From Methylobacterium marchantiae (GTDB taxonomy: Bacteria; Pseudomonadota; Alphaproteobacteria; Rhizobiales; Beijerinckiaceae), in assembly GCF_022179405.1 (NCBI RefSeq), contig NZ_BPQT01000011.1:1-64000 (forward strand): a DNA stretch of 64,000 bases, given 5' to 3'. This document shows positions 55,964-64,000 of the stretch, piece by piece. The translations under genes were made by a program, and so were the position numbers. Numbering within the stretch: position 1 is the first letter of the stretch; each line of letters opens with the position of its first letter. The notes below the pieces were generated by a model, which saw nothing but the letters and a program-made list of their open reading frames with translations, did no database searches and was not told the DNA's origin.

Positions 55964-56079
55964 CCGTCTTTCCGGGGCTGCGTAGCAGAGCCCGGAATCC
56001 AGAGACGCAGTATGAATTCGAGCTTACACAACCTGTGCTTCTGGATTCCGGGCTCGCATTCGGCGCCCCGGAAAGACGG
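55964..56079. repeat. Long intergenic inverted repeat
   Basis: Arms of about 45 nt, from CCGTCTTTCCGGGGC to GAGCCCGGAATCCAGA on the left and TCTGGATTCCGGGCTC to GCCCCGGAAAGACGG on the right, separated by about 30 nt. This CCGGAATCCAGA/CCCCGGAA form is a common dispersed palindrome in Methylobacterium and Bradyrhizobium genomes as I remember them. It lies between the orphan XRE gene and aspS. Confidence 0.75.
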
Positions 56080-56153
56080 ATCGCCTTTCTATGGCTCGTC
56101 GCGAGCGTGGATATCACGTGATCGCGTCGACCCACGCTCGAACTCCGCCGTCG

Positions 56154-57968
56154 TCACCCCTGCTTTTCCGGCAGGTTCAACCGGATGTGGAGTTCGCGCA
56201 GCTGCTTCGGCGTCGCCTCGGCCGGCGCCCCCATCATCAGGTCCTCGGCGCGCTGGTTCATCGGGAACAGCACCACCTCGCGCAGGTTCTGCTCGCCGCA
56301 GAGCAGCATGACGATGCGGTCGATTCCCGGCGCGATGCCGCCGTGCGGCGGGGCGCCGAGCTTCAGCGCGTTGAGCATGCCGCCGAACTTCTCCTCCAGC
56401 ACCTCCTGGCCGTAGCCGGCCAGGCCGAAGGCCTTCTCCATCACCTCGGGGCGATGGTTCCGGATCGCGCCGGACGAAAGCTCGGTGCCGTTGCAGACGA
56501 TGTCGTACTGGAACGCCTTGATGCCGAGGATCTTCTCGGATTCGCTCGGATCGAGGGCGAGGAAGTCCTCGCGGTCGAAATTCGGCATCGAGAACGGGTT
56601 GTGGGAGAAGTCGATCCGCTTCTCGTCCTCGTTCCACTCGTACATCGGGAAGTCGGTGATCCAGCAGAACGCGTACTGGTCCTTGTCCGACAGGTTCAGC
56701 TCGTCGCCGATGCGGATGCGGGCCTTGCCGGCGAGCGCCGCCGCCTTGGCCTCGGTGCCGGCGGAGAAGAACACCGCGTCGCCGGCCTTCGTGCCGGTCT
56801 TGGCGGCGATCAGAGCCTGGACTTCCGCCGGGATGAACTTGGCGATCGGCCCCTTGCCGGTGAGTACCCCGTCGACATCCTCGAAGACGATGTAGCCGAG
56901 GCCCGGTGCACCCTCGGCGCGGGCGAAGTCGTTGAGCTTGTCGAAGAACGAGCGCGATTGCGTGGCGGCCCCCGTCGCCGGGATGGCGCGGACCACGCCG
57001 CCGGACTTGATCACGCCCTTGAACGCCTTGAACTCGACGTCGTCGCGGGCGAATTCCTCCGTCACGTCGGCGATGACGAGCGGGTTGCGCAGGTCCGGCT
57101 TGTCGACGCCGTATTTCAGCATCGCCTCGGCATAGGGGATGCGCGGGAACTCCCCCGTGACGCGCTTGTCGCCCGCGAATTCGAGGAAGACGTCGCGCAG
57201 GACCGGCTCCACCGACTGGAACACGTCTTCCTGCGTGACGAAGCTCATCTCGATGTCGAGCTGGTAGAACTCGCCGGGGCTGCGGTCCGCGCGGGCATCC
57301 TCGTCGCGAAAACACGGCGCGATCTGGAAGTAGCGGTCGAAGCCGGCGATCATCGTCAGCTGCTTGAACTGCTGGGGCGCCTGCGGCAGCGCGTAGAACT
57401 TGCCGGGATGGACGCGGGACGGCACGAGGTAGTCGCGCGCGCCTTCGGGAGACGAGGCGGTGAGGATCGGCGTCTGGAACTCGAAGAACCCGCCCTCGCG
57501 CATGCGGCGGCGGAGCGAATCGATGATCGCGCCGCGCTTCATGATGTTGGCGTGCAGCTTGTCGCGGCGCAGATCGAGGAAGCGGTACTTGAGCCGCGTC
57601 TCCTCCGGGTAATCCTGGTCGCCGAAGACCGGCACCGGCAATTCGCCCGCGGGGCCGAGCACTTCGATGTCGTCGATATAGACCTCGACCATGCCGGTGG
57701 GCAGGTCGGCATTCTCGGTGCCGGCGGGCCGGGTGCGGACGCGGCCGTCGATGCGGATCACCCATTCCGAGCGGGCGAGGTCGGCGGTCTTGAACGCCTT
57801 CGAATCGGAATCGACCACGCATTGGGTGCGGCCGTAATGGTCGCGCAGGTCGATGAACAGCACGCCGCCATGGTCGCGGATGCGGTGGCACCAGCCGGAA
57901 AGGCGGACGGTCTCGCCGACGTCGGACGGGCGGAGCGCCCCGCAGGTATGGGTACGATAACGGTGCAT
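56154..57968 (-). CDS. aspS: Aspartyl-tRNA synthetase (non-discriminating type expected)
   Basis: Class II synthetase of 604 residues with an N-terminal OB fold ([26 protein letters not shown]), motif 1 region, motif 2 ([28 protein letters not shown]), the GAD insert, and motif 3 ([14 protein letters not shown]). A gatCAB set in this window and the bacterial length suggest it also charges tRNA(Asn), with GatCAB finishing the job. Divergent from rnd with a 142-nt shared promoter region. Confidence 0.97.
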   Translation of the reverse strand: MHRYRTHTCGALRPSDVGETVRLSGWCHRIRDHGGVLFIDLRDHYGRTQCVVDSDSKAFKTADLARSEWVIRIDGRVRTRPAGTENADLPTGMVEVYIDDIEVLGPAGELPVPVFGDQDYPEETRLKYRFLDLRRDKLHANIMKRGAIIDSLRRRMREGGFFEFQTPILTASSPEGARDYLVPSRVHPGKFYALPQAPQQFKQLTMIAGFDRYFQIAPCFRDEDARADRSPGEFYQLDIEMSFVTQEDVFQSVEPVLRDVFLEFAGDKRVTGEFPRIPYAEAMLKYGVDKPDLRNPLVIADVTEEFARDDVEFKAFKGVIKSGGVVRAIPATGAATQSRSFFDKLNDFARAEGAPGLGYIVFEDVDGVLTGKGPIAKFIPAEVQALIAAKTGTKAGDAVFFSAGTEAKAAALAGKARIRIGDELNLSDKDQYAFCWITDFPMYEWNEDEKRIDFSHNPFSMPNFDREDFLALDPSESEKILGIKAFQYDIVCNGTELSSGAIRNHRPEVMEKAFGLAGYGQEVLEEKFGGMLNALKLGAPPHGGIAPGIDRIVMLLCGEQNLREVVLFPMNQRAEDLMMGAPAEATPKQLRELHIRLNLPEKQG

Positions 57969-58110
57969 GACGGGCTCGTGCGATTGAGCGGCGCACCATT
58001 CACGCGGGGGCTGGCAAGTCAAGGCGAGGCCTCCCGGGTGGAGCGATCCCCACATCGGTTCGCACCCGCGCCCTCGCCTCCGGTGTCAACCTCCGATATA
58101 GCCGATTTTC

Positions 58111-59262
58111 ATGGACCTGATCGATACCACCGCGGCGCTCGCCGACGCCTGCACCCGTTTCGCCGCACATCCGTTCGTCACCGTCGACACGGAGTTCATG
58201 CGCGAGACGACCTATTACCCCAAGCTCTGCCTCATCCAGATGGCGGGGCCGGACGGATCGGGCGTGCTCGTCGACCCGCTCGCCCCCGAGATCGACCTCG
58301 CGCCGTTCTTCGCGCTGATGGCCGACGAGGGCGTGGTCAAGGTGTTCCACTCCGCCCGCCAGGACCTCGAGATCATCTGGCTGCTCGGCGGCCTGCTGCC
58401 GCACCCGTTCTTCGACACGCAGGTCGCCGCCATGGTCTGCGGCTACGGCGATTCGGTCTCCTACGAGCAGCTCGTCAACGACGTGGCGAAGGCCAAGATC
58501 GACAAGTCCTCGCGCTTCACCGACTGGTCGCGCCGCCCGCTCTCCGACGCCCAGTCGAGCTACGCGCTGTCGGACGTGACCCATCTGGTGACGATCTACG
58601 AGATCCTGGCCGGCAAGCTGCTCTCCACCGATCGCGGCGAGTGGCTCGACGAGGAGATGAGCGTCCTCACCTCGCCCGAGACCTACAAGGCCGATCCGGC
58701 CCAGGCCTGGCGCCGGCTGTCCGGCCGCATGCGCAAGCCGCGCGAGATCGCGGTGCTGATGGAGGTGGCGGCCTGGCGCGAGCGCGAGGCGCAGAGCCGC
58801 AACGTGCCGCGCGGGCGCATCCTCAAGGACGAGGCGGTGATCGACATCGCCACCTCCGCGCCCCGCGGCGTCGAGGCCCTGGGTCGCCTGCGCTCGATTC
58901 CCGCCGGGTTCGAGCGCTCGCGCACGGGGGGCGACATCCTCGCCGCCGTGGAGCGCGGCTTCGCCCGCGACCTGTCCGAGATCGCCCTGCCCGAGCGCAG
59001 CCGCGGCCGGGGCGGCAACGGCGCCGTGGTGGAACTGCTGAAGGTGCTGCTCAAGGCCGTCTGCGAGGCCGAGCGCGTGGCGCCCAAGATCGTCGCCACG
59101 ATGGATGATCTCGAAGCCATCGCCGAGGACGACGAGGCCGACATCGCCGTCCTGCACGGCTGGCGCCGGACCCTGTTCGGCGAGAAGGCGCTCGCCCTCA
59201 AGGCCGGCCGCCTCGCCCTCTCCGCGGAGGGCGGGCGCGTGGTGGTGCGCGACCTGACCTGA
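58111..59262 (+). CDS. rnd: Ribonuclease D
   Basis: DEDD-family 3'-5' exoribonuclease for tRNA 3' maturation. The 383-residue product has Asp26 and Glu28 in [23 protein letters not shown], the Y-motif [10 protein letters not shown], and one HRDC domain ([20 protein letters not shown]). The pairing with aspS is common in alphaproteobacteria. Confidence 0.95.
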   Translation: MDLIDTTAALADACTRFAAHPFVTVDTEFMRETTYYPKLCLIQMAGPDGSGVLVDPLAPEIDLAPFFALMADEGVVKVFHSARQDLEIIWLLGGLLPHPFFDTQVAAMVCGYGDSVSYEQLVNDVAKAKIDKSSRFTDWSRRPLSDAQSSYALSDVTHLVTIYEILAGKLLSTDRGEWLDEEMSVLTSPETYKADPAQAWRRLSGRMRKPREIAVLMEVAAWREREAQSRNVPRGRILKDEAVIDIATSAPRGVEALGRLRSIPAGFERSRTGGDILAAVERGFARDLSEIALPERSRGRGGNGAVVELLKVLLKAVCEAERVAPKIVATMDDLEAIAEDDEADIAVLHGWRRTLFGEKALALKAGRLALSAEGGRVVVRDLT

Positions 59263-59308
59263 TCGCTTCGGCCGCCGCGCGAAGCTCCTGCCGCCGAGGA
59301 CCGGACCG

Positions 59309-60256
59309 ATGGAGCTGAAATGGCTCGAGGACTTCCTGAGTCTCGTCGAGACGCGCAGCTTCTCACGCTCGGCCGAGGCGCGTCACGTGACGCAGCCCGC
59401 CTTCAGCCGGCGCATCCAGTCCCTCGAACTCTGGCTCGGCTTCCGGCTCGTCGACCGCAGCACCTACCCGACCACCCTGACCGCCGAAGGGCAGCGTTTC
59501 CGCGAGACCGCGGAAGAGACCGTGTGCATGCTCCAGGAAAGCCGCCTCGACCTCGCGGCGGAGGGCGCACGGCGACGGAACGTCGCCATCGCCGCCCTGC
59601 ACACCCTGTCGCTCACCTTCTTCCCGCGCTGGCTCCGGGAGATCGAGACCCGCACCGGTCCGATCGGGACCCGCCTCCTGCCCGACGATTTCCATGCCTG
59701 CCTGCAGGCCATCGTCGAGGGCGGCTACGACTTCCTCCTGACCTTCCACCATCCGAGCGTCGCGGTCCCGCTCGACCCTAACCTCTACCCGCACCGGGTG
59801 GTGGGAACCGATCGGCTGGTGGCGGTGCGCGCTCCGTCGCTGCCGGCGCCGAGTGCGGCCGCGCCGCTGCCGCTCCTCGGCTATGCCGAGGCCTCCTTCC
59901 TCGGCCGGCTGGCCTCCCTCGCACAGACCCAGGAGGGCGCCCCGCCGACAGGCCTCGCCCACAGGACCGAGACTCCCGTCAACGAGCATGCCCACATCAA
60001 CGAGAATGCCCACATCAACGAGAATGCCCTGGCCGAGGCGCTCAAGTTCATGGCCCTCGAAGGTCACGGGCTCGCCTGGCTGCCCCACAGCCTCGTGATC
60101 CGCGAACTCGCCGAGGGAAGCCTCGTCCGCGAGGGACCCGACCTCGGCATGGAGATCCGGCTCTACCGCAACGGCGCGCGGATTCGTGCGGCCGTCGAGG
60201 CGGTGTGGGCGGCGGCCGGAGCCATCGCGGCCGAGGCTCATGCCGAATCCGCATGA
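59309..60256 (+). CDS. LysR-family transcriptional regulator with internal tandem repeat
   Basis: A 315-residue LTTR: N-terminal winged helix (LEDFLSLVETRSFSRSAEARHVTQPAFSRRIQSLE) and an effector-binding domain ending in ALKFMALEGHGLAWLPHSL. Residues about 225-242 are three copies of a six-residue unit (NE[HN]AHI), encoded by three 18-nt repeats, in a loop of the effector domain. The gene runs with the racemase gene 72 nt downstream and may regulate it, though LTTRs more often act on divergent genes. The inducer is unknown. Confidence 0.9.
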   Translation: MELKWLEDFLSLVETRSFSRSAEARHVTQPAFSRRIQSLELWLGFRLVDRSTYPTTLTAEGQRFRETAEETVCMLQESRLDLAAEGARRRNVAIAALHTLSLTFFPRWLREIETRTGPIGTRLLPDDFHACLQAIVEGGYDFLLTFHHPSVAVPLDPNLYPHRVVGTDRLVAVRAPSLPAPSAAAPLPLLGYAEASFLGRLASLAQTQEGAPPTGLAHRTETPVNEHAHINENAHINENALAEALKFMALEGHGLAWLPHSLVIRELAEGSLVREGPDLGMEIRLYRNGARIRAAVEAVWAAAGAIAAEAHAESA

Positions 60257-60328
60257 GGCGTGCCGAGACGGCATTGGCCTCCGCCGCCACGTTCCGTCAT
60301 GCCCGGTCCGGTTCGACGGGAGCGCGAC

Positions 60329-61036
60329 ATGCTGGGGATCTTGGGGGGAATGGGGCCGATGGCGACGGTGGATTTTCTGCGCCGCCTCGTCGAGTTGACA
60401 CCCGCCCTGCGCGACCAGGACCACCTGCCCTGCATCGTCGCCCAGGCGACCGGCATACCCGACCGTACCCGCGCGATCCTGGGGGAGGGCTCCGATCCGC
60501 TTCCCGCCCTGGAGGCGGCGTTGCGGCAGCTCGAAGGGGCGGGCGCGACCTGCATCGCGATGCCCTGCAACACCGCCCACCACTGGCACGGCGCGCTCCA
60601 GGCCCGCACGACCCGCCCCATCCTCCACATCGTCGATGCGGTCGCCGATACCCTGATGCGAAGCCGGGCGGGCGATGCCCCGGTGGGGCTCCTGGCCAGC
60701 ACGGGGACGGTGCAGGCCGGGCTCTATGTCGAGCGCCTGGCGCGGCGGGGGATCGCCTGCCGCGTGCCGGAGGACCAGGAGGCGGTGATGCGGGCGATTC
60801 GCCTCGTCAAGGCCGGCGCCCTCGCCGAAGCCGGAATCCTGCTGTCGGCGTCGGCCCGGAGCCTGCTCGCTTCCGGATGCGGGCAGGTGGTGCTGGCCTG
60901 CACCGAAATTCCCATCGCGCTCAGGGAATCCGACCCCGAGCTGCGTCTCCGCCTCGTCGACGCGACGGAGGCGCTGGCCGAGGCCTGCCTGCGCGCCTGT
61001 TCTCGACCGCTCGCAGCGGCGAGACTCGCCGCCTGA
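60329..61036 (+). CDS. Aspartate/glutamate racemase family protein
   Basis: A 235-residue PLP-independent racemase: LGILGGMGPMATVDF, the first catalytic Cys in AMPCNTAHHW and the second in LACTEIPIAL. This two-Cys form is typical of aspartate racemases, which supply D-Asp, or of related enzymes acting on other amino acids. The ATG used has GGGAG seven nt upstream; the frame is open for 69 nt more. Ends 18 nt from the convergent gene. Confidence 0.9.
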   Translation: MLGILGGMGPMATVDFLRRLVELTPALRDQDHLPCIVAQATGIPDRTRAILGEGSDPLPALEAALRQLEGAGATCIAMPCNTAHHWHGALQARTTRPILHIVDAVADTLMRSRAGDAPVGLLASTGTVQAGLYVERLARRGIACRVPEDQEAVMRAIRLVKAGALAEAGILLSASARSLLASGCGQVVLACTEIPIALRESDPELRLRLVDATEALAEACLRACSRPLAAARLAA

Positions 61037-61054
61037 CATCGCGCCGTGCGCGCG

Positions 61055-62902
61055 TCAGTTCGCCTTCGCGCTCACGTCCAGCCTGTCGAGCACGGCGCCC
61101 GGGGTCGGGGCCGCGCTGAATTCGAGCATGCCGATGCCGCCGGCATTCTTCGCCTTGGCGCTGACGACGAGGGTGCCGGGCTTCGTCACGAACTGCCCCA
61201 TGGCCGCGCCGATGGCCTTGGCGCCGGCCGAATTGCCGAGGATGGCCGGCACGCCCAGGGTCGTCGCGGTGACGTATTCCTGCGTCAGCTCCTCGGGCTT
61301 GAGGCTCAGGCTCTTCGACTGGGACGCGATGAAGCGCTCGAACAGGCCGCCATTCTGGATCTTCAGGTCGAGGGTCTTGGCGGTCGCGCCCAGCATGGCG
61401 AAGGTCGAGACGCTGGGATCGGGGTCGAACACCGCCGGGCCGATGCCGCCCAGCGTGCCGTTGATCCTCACGCTGCCCATGTCCTTGCCCGACACCGACA
61501 CCTCGCTGAACGCCAGTTCCTTGGACGCCTCGTTCCAGGCGGTGTCGGCCACCACGTCGAGGTCGAGGTCGCGGTAGCCGTAGAGGCCGAGCGAGCCGAG
61601 CCCCGGGATTCCGGCCACCGCCGAGGCGGGGAGGGTGAGGCCGGAGAGGTTCGCCCGGCCGGTGGTGGGCACGCCGTCACGCAACGGTCCGAAGGCGAGG
61701 GCGCCGTCGCGCAGGCCGATATGCAGGGGCGCGGTCGCGGCCGACGGTGCCAGCGGATCGCGCGGTGCCGCCGGCGGCCTGGTGCCGGGCTTGCCGCCGG
61801 CCGCCGGCTTGTCGTCCGGCGGCAGGTCGAGGCTCAGGTCCTTGAACGCCAGGGTGCCGAGCATCGGCGTCATCTGGCGCATGTCCTGTTCGGTGGGCTC
61901 CCCGGCCTGCGTCGAGAGCTTGCGCATGGCCGCGACCGTGGGGGCGAAGGAGAAGCCCGCGAAGGACAGCCGCGAGAGCTTGCCGGCGGTGTCCCCCGCG
62001 GTGAAGCCGAGATCCTCGAAGCTCAGGTTTCCCGAACTGAAGGCCATGCGTCCCATGGTCATCGCCATGGCCTCGCCGTCGCGGTTCTGGTCGATGGTGA
62101 GGCCGCTGGCCTGGAGCGAGCCGACGGAGAAGCCGTCCAGAAGATCGGCCAGGGTCCCCAGGATCCGCGCCCTGTCGGCGGGATCGGCTTGTTTGGGGTC
62201 CGTGCGCGCGATCGAATCGAGAGCGCCGGTCCAGGTCGCCGGGATCTGCCGGCCGCTGAGGTCGCTGCCCTCGAGGCGGGCGATCTTCACCACGGTGCCG
62301 TCGGCCTGCATCGCGACGTCGGCCGCCGTGAACGCACCGTAGATGCGCATCATCGGGCTCTTGGCGTCGCCGGCCTCGCCGTAGAGGCGCGCCATCGCGA
62401 CGAGATCGACGTCCTTCATCTCCATGCGCCCGTAGCTGGCGCTGCGTGGCTTGTCGCCGCCGGCCTCCGCGGCCGTCGCTCCGGCGGCACTCGCCTGGGC
62501 GATGCGGCCGCCGCGCACGTCCCTGGCCGTGATGTCGCGATAGGTCGCGGTCTGAGCCCTGTCGCCGATCCGGGTCTCGGAGCGCAGTTCGGGGATGACG
62601 ATGCTCGCCGCATCGAACTTGGCGAGGCGTGCGGCCAGCGGCTCCGGGCCGGCCTTGAGCAGGGCGAGGAGATCGTCCTTCGTCAGGCGCGTGCCGCTGA
62701 CGACGATCTGCGGTGCGGTGAGGGTCGTGCCCCCGACCGTCATCGTCACGTTCTGGAGGGTGACGTCCTGGACCGCCGAGGCCGCTTCCTGCGCCCAAGC
62801 GGGCAGGGCGCCGATCGGACCGCCTCCCCCGAGGACGAGGAGGGCGCAGACCGAAAGGCCGGCCGCCCGCACGAGGAAGGGACGGCCTTGTGGGACGATC
62901 AT
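61055..62902 (-). CDS. Large secreted protein of unknown function
   Basis: A 615-residue exported protein: signal peptide (LSVCALLVLGGGGPIGALPAWAQE) and a long beta-rich mature part with recurrent short phrases on basal patterns such as LQNVTMTVGGTTLTAP, RMEMKDVDLVAMARLYG and MAFSSGNLSFEDLGFT. A Pro/Ala-rich break lies near residue 400. The layout, with regularly spaced strands, suggests a periplasmic beta-solenoid or AsmA-like fold, but I cannot assign a family. GC is normal. Confidence 0.75.
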   Translation of the reverse strand: MIVPQGRPFLVRAAGLSVCALLVLGGGGPIGALPAWAQEAASAVQDVTLQNVTMTVGGTTLTAPQIVVSGTRLTKDDLLALLKAGPEPLAARLAKFDAASIVIPELRSETRIGDRAQTATYRDITARDVRGGRIAQASAAGATAAEAGGDKPRSASYGRMEMKDVDLVAMARLYGEAGDAKSPMMRIYGAFTAADVAMQADGTVVKIARLEGSDLSGRQIPATWTGALDSIARTDPKQADPADRARILGTLADLLDGFSVGSLQASGLTIDQNRDGEAMAMTMGRMAFSSGNLSFEDLGFTAGDTAGKLSRLSFAGFSFAPTVAAMRKLSTQAGEPTEQDMRQMTPMLGTLAFKDLSLDLPPDDKPAAGGKPGTRPPAAPRDPLAPSAATAPLHIGLRDGALAFGPLRDGVPTTGRANLSGLTLPASAVAGIPGLGSLGLYGYRDLDLDVVADTAWNEASKELAFSEVSVSGKDMGSVRINGTLGGIGPAVFDPDPSVSTFAMLGATAKTLDLKIQNGGLFERFIASQSKSLSLKPEELTQEYVTATTLGVPAILGNSAGAKAIGAAMGQFVTKPGTLVVSAKAKNAGGIGMLEFSAAPTPGAVLDRLDVSAKAN

Positions 62903-63055
62903 GGGCTGATCCGGGTCGCTACGGAAAAAGGGGCCGCGTGCAACGGTGCCGCGCCGAACCGCATCCGTGCCGCTTTTTCCGCGGCGAGGCAATCGCGACG
63001 CCCGCCGCGAATGCCACCACGCGTGAAGCGGCGCCGTGACCGTTGCGGACGGGAC

Positions 63056-63382
63056 TCAGAGCGAGAACGAGGTGCCGCAGCCGCAGGACGAGGTGACCTG
63101 CGGGTTCTCGATCTTGAAGGCCTGGCCGATCAGGTCGTTGGCGAAATCGATGGTCGAGCCGCTCATGTATTCGAGGGAGACGGGGTCCACCAGGACGGTG
63201 GCGCCGTCCCGCTCGATCACCACGTCGTCCTCGGCCCGCGCCCGCTCGATGTCGAAGGCGTAGGAGAAGCCGGAGCAGCCGCCGCCGTTCACGCTGATCC
63301 GCAGGGACGCGCCGGGCGGCTCCGTCCCCATGATCTCGTTGATGCGCTTGGCCGCGCGGGGAGTCAGGGTGATGTCGGCCAT
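63056..63382 (-). CDS. erpA: Iron-sulfur cluster insertion protein ErpA/IscA type
   Basis: A-type carrier that delivers Fe-S clusters to apo-proteins. The 108-residue product has the three conserved Cys: Cys36 in GGGCSGF, and Cys100 and Cys102 in SSCGCGTSF. Radical SAM and other Fe-S proteins, including PqqE, would be clients. Divergent from dgt with about 142 nt between the starts. Confidence 0.95.
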   Translation of the reverse strand: MADITLTPRAAKRINEIMGTEPPGASLRISVNGGGCSGFSYAFDIERARAEDDVVIERDGATVLVDPVSLEYMSGSTIDFANDLIGQAFKIENPQVTSSCGCGTSFSL

Positions 63383-63524
63383 CGTGATGCTCGGGTCCGT
63401 CGATTGCCAGAAGCGCTGTGCATCGTCCTCGACGATGCGCTAGCCCGCACAAGATATGCGCCGTAGAGACGCGCTGCAACGCGGCGGGAGCATGGCGGCT
63501 CCGGAATGACAGGCAGGGTGTGAC

Positions 63525-64000
63525 GTGCGGCACAGGGGCGAACGCTGGCGGGCGCGCTACGCCACCGATCCGGCGGCCACGCGCGGGCGGCTGATCCCGG
63601 AGGCGATCTCGCCGACCCGCAGCGATTTCCAGCGCGACCGCGACCGGATCATCCATTCGGCCGCCTTCCGCCGCCTCAAGCACAAGACCCAGGTCTTCGT
63701 CCACCACGAGGGCGACCATTACCGCACCCGGCTCACCCATACCCTCGAAGTCAGCCAGATCGCCCGGGCGCTGGCCCGCGCCCTCGGCCTCGACGAGGAC
63801 CTCGCCGAGGCCTTGGCCCTCTCGCACGACCTCGGCCATACCTGTTTCGGCCATACCGGCGAGGATGCGCTCGACGCCCTGATGGCCGCTCACGGCGGGT
63901 TCGACCACAATGCCCAGGCTCTGCGGATCGTGACCCGGCTCGAGCGGCGCTATGCCGGTTTCGACGGGCTGAACCTCGCCTGGGAGACGCTGGAGGGCCT
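63525..64000 (+). CDS. dgt: dGTP triphosphohydrolase-like protein, N-terminal part (3' end outside window)
   Basis: HD-domain dNTPase that splits dNTPs to nucleoside and triphosphate. The first 158 codons are present. It starts with a GTG preceded by AGGCAGGG; no in-frame ATG exists upstream before a stop. Signature residues are [20 protein letters not shown], His72 in [15 protein letters not shown], and His101-Asp102 in [15 protein letters not shown]. It runs off the right edge without a stop. Confidence 0.93.
   Translation, partial: MRHRGERWRARYATDPAATRGRLIPEAISPTRSDFQRDRDRIIHSAAFRRLKHKTQVFVHHEGDHYRTRLTHTLEVSQIARALARALGLDEDLAEALALSHDLGHTCFGHTGEDALDALMAAHGGFDHNAQALRIVTRLERRYAGFDGLNLAWETLEG

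Noticed and set aside
1-64000. tRNA, rRNA, CRISPR array, transposase or integrase
   Set aside because: None was recognised on either strand; short palindromes present are intergenic repeats or terminators, without regular spacer-repeat structure.

Overview
The window comes from a high-GC alphaproteobacterial methylotroph, almost certainly a Methylobacterium/Methylorubrum species. The diagnostic block is the first 12 kb: the 3' part of xoxF (lanthanide-dependent methanol dehydrogenase) with xoxG and xoxJ, then the complete PQQ-synthesis set pqqA, pqqB, fused pqqC/D and pqqE, then an MxbM/MxbD-like two-component pair. XoxF needs PQQ, XoxG takes its electrons, and MxbDM is the known switch for these genes, so the block is one functional unit. 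Three folate genes (folP-folB-folK) and an L,D-transpeptidase lie between xox and pqq. Two secreted proteins of unknown function end the pqqCDE transcription unit.

12-30 kb is mostly core: topA, a Tat-exported molybdoenzyme with its cytochrome b, pyrB and pyrC split by a hicAB toxin-antitoxin pair, plsY, dprA, ruvX and gatCAB. It carries two AT-rich intrusions: a small membrane protein (22.5-23.0 kb), and an unusual unit made of a low-GC, recoded in-frame stretch inside the 3' part of gatB followed directly by a tandem-HTH/GIY-YIG nuclease gene (27.5-28.9 kb). The second is the best candidate for an undescribed system: it looks like a selfish nuclease travelling with its own altered copy of part of an essential gene.

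30-46 kb holds an SDR gene behind a large palindromic operator, an aromatic-acid/drug efflux operon (FUSC, DUF1656, HlyD), small secreted proteins, a GST, ndk, purM-purN, a PerM-like permease, hdaA, ppk and ppx. Two copies of a ~108-bp palindromic repeat lie here in opposite orientation.

46-56 kb is accessory-like: an AT-rich dinD gene, a Tat-exported amidase, maeB, an acetyltransferase, a predicted nuclease with a possible partner protein, a glycosyltransferase and an orphan XRE regulator. It separates ppk-ppx from rnd-aspS, genes I remember as close neighbours in related bacteria. 56-64 kb returns to core genes: aspS, rnd, a LysR regulator, a racemase, a large secreted protein, erpA and the start of dgt. 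I found no tRNA, rRNA, CRISPR array, transposase or integrase.
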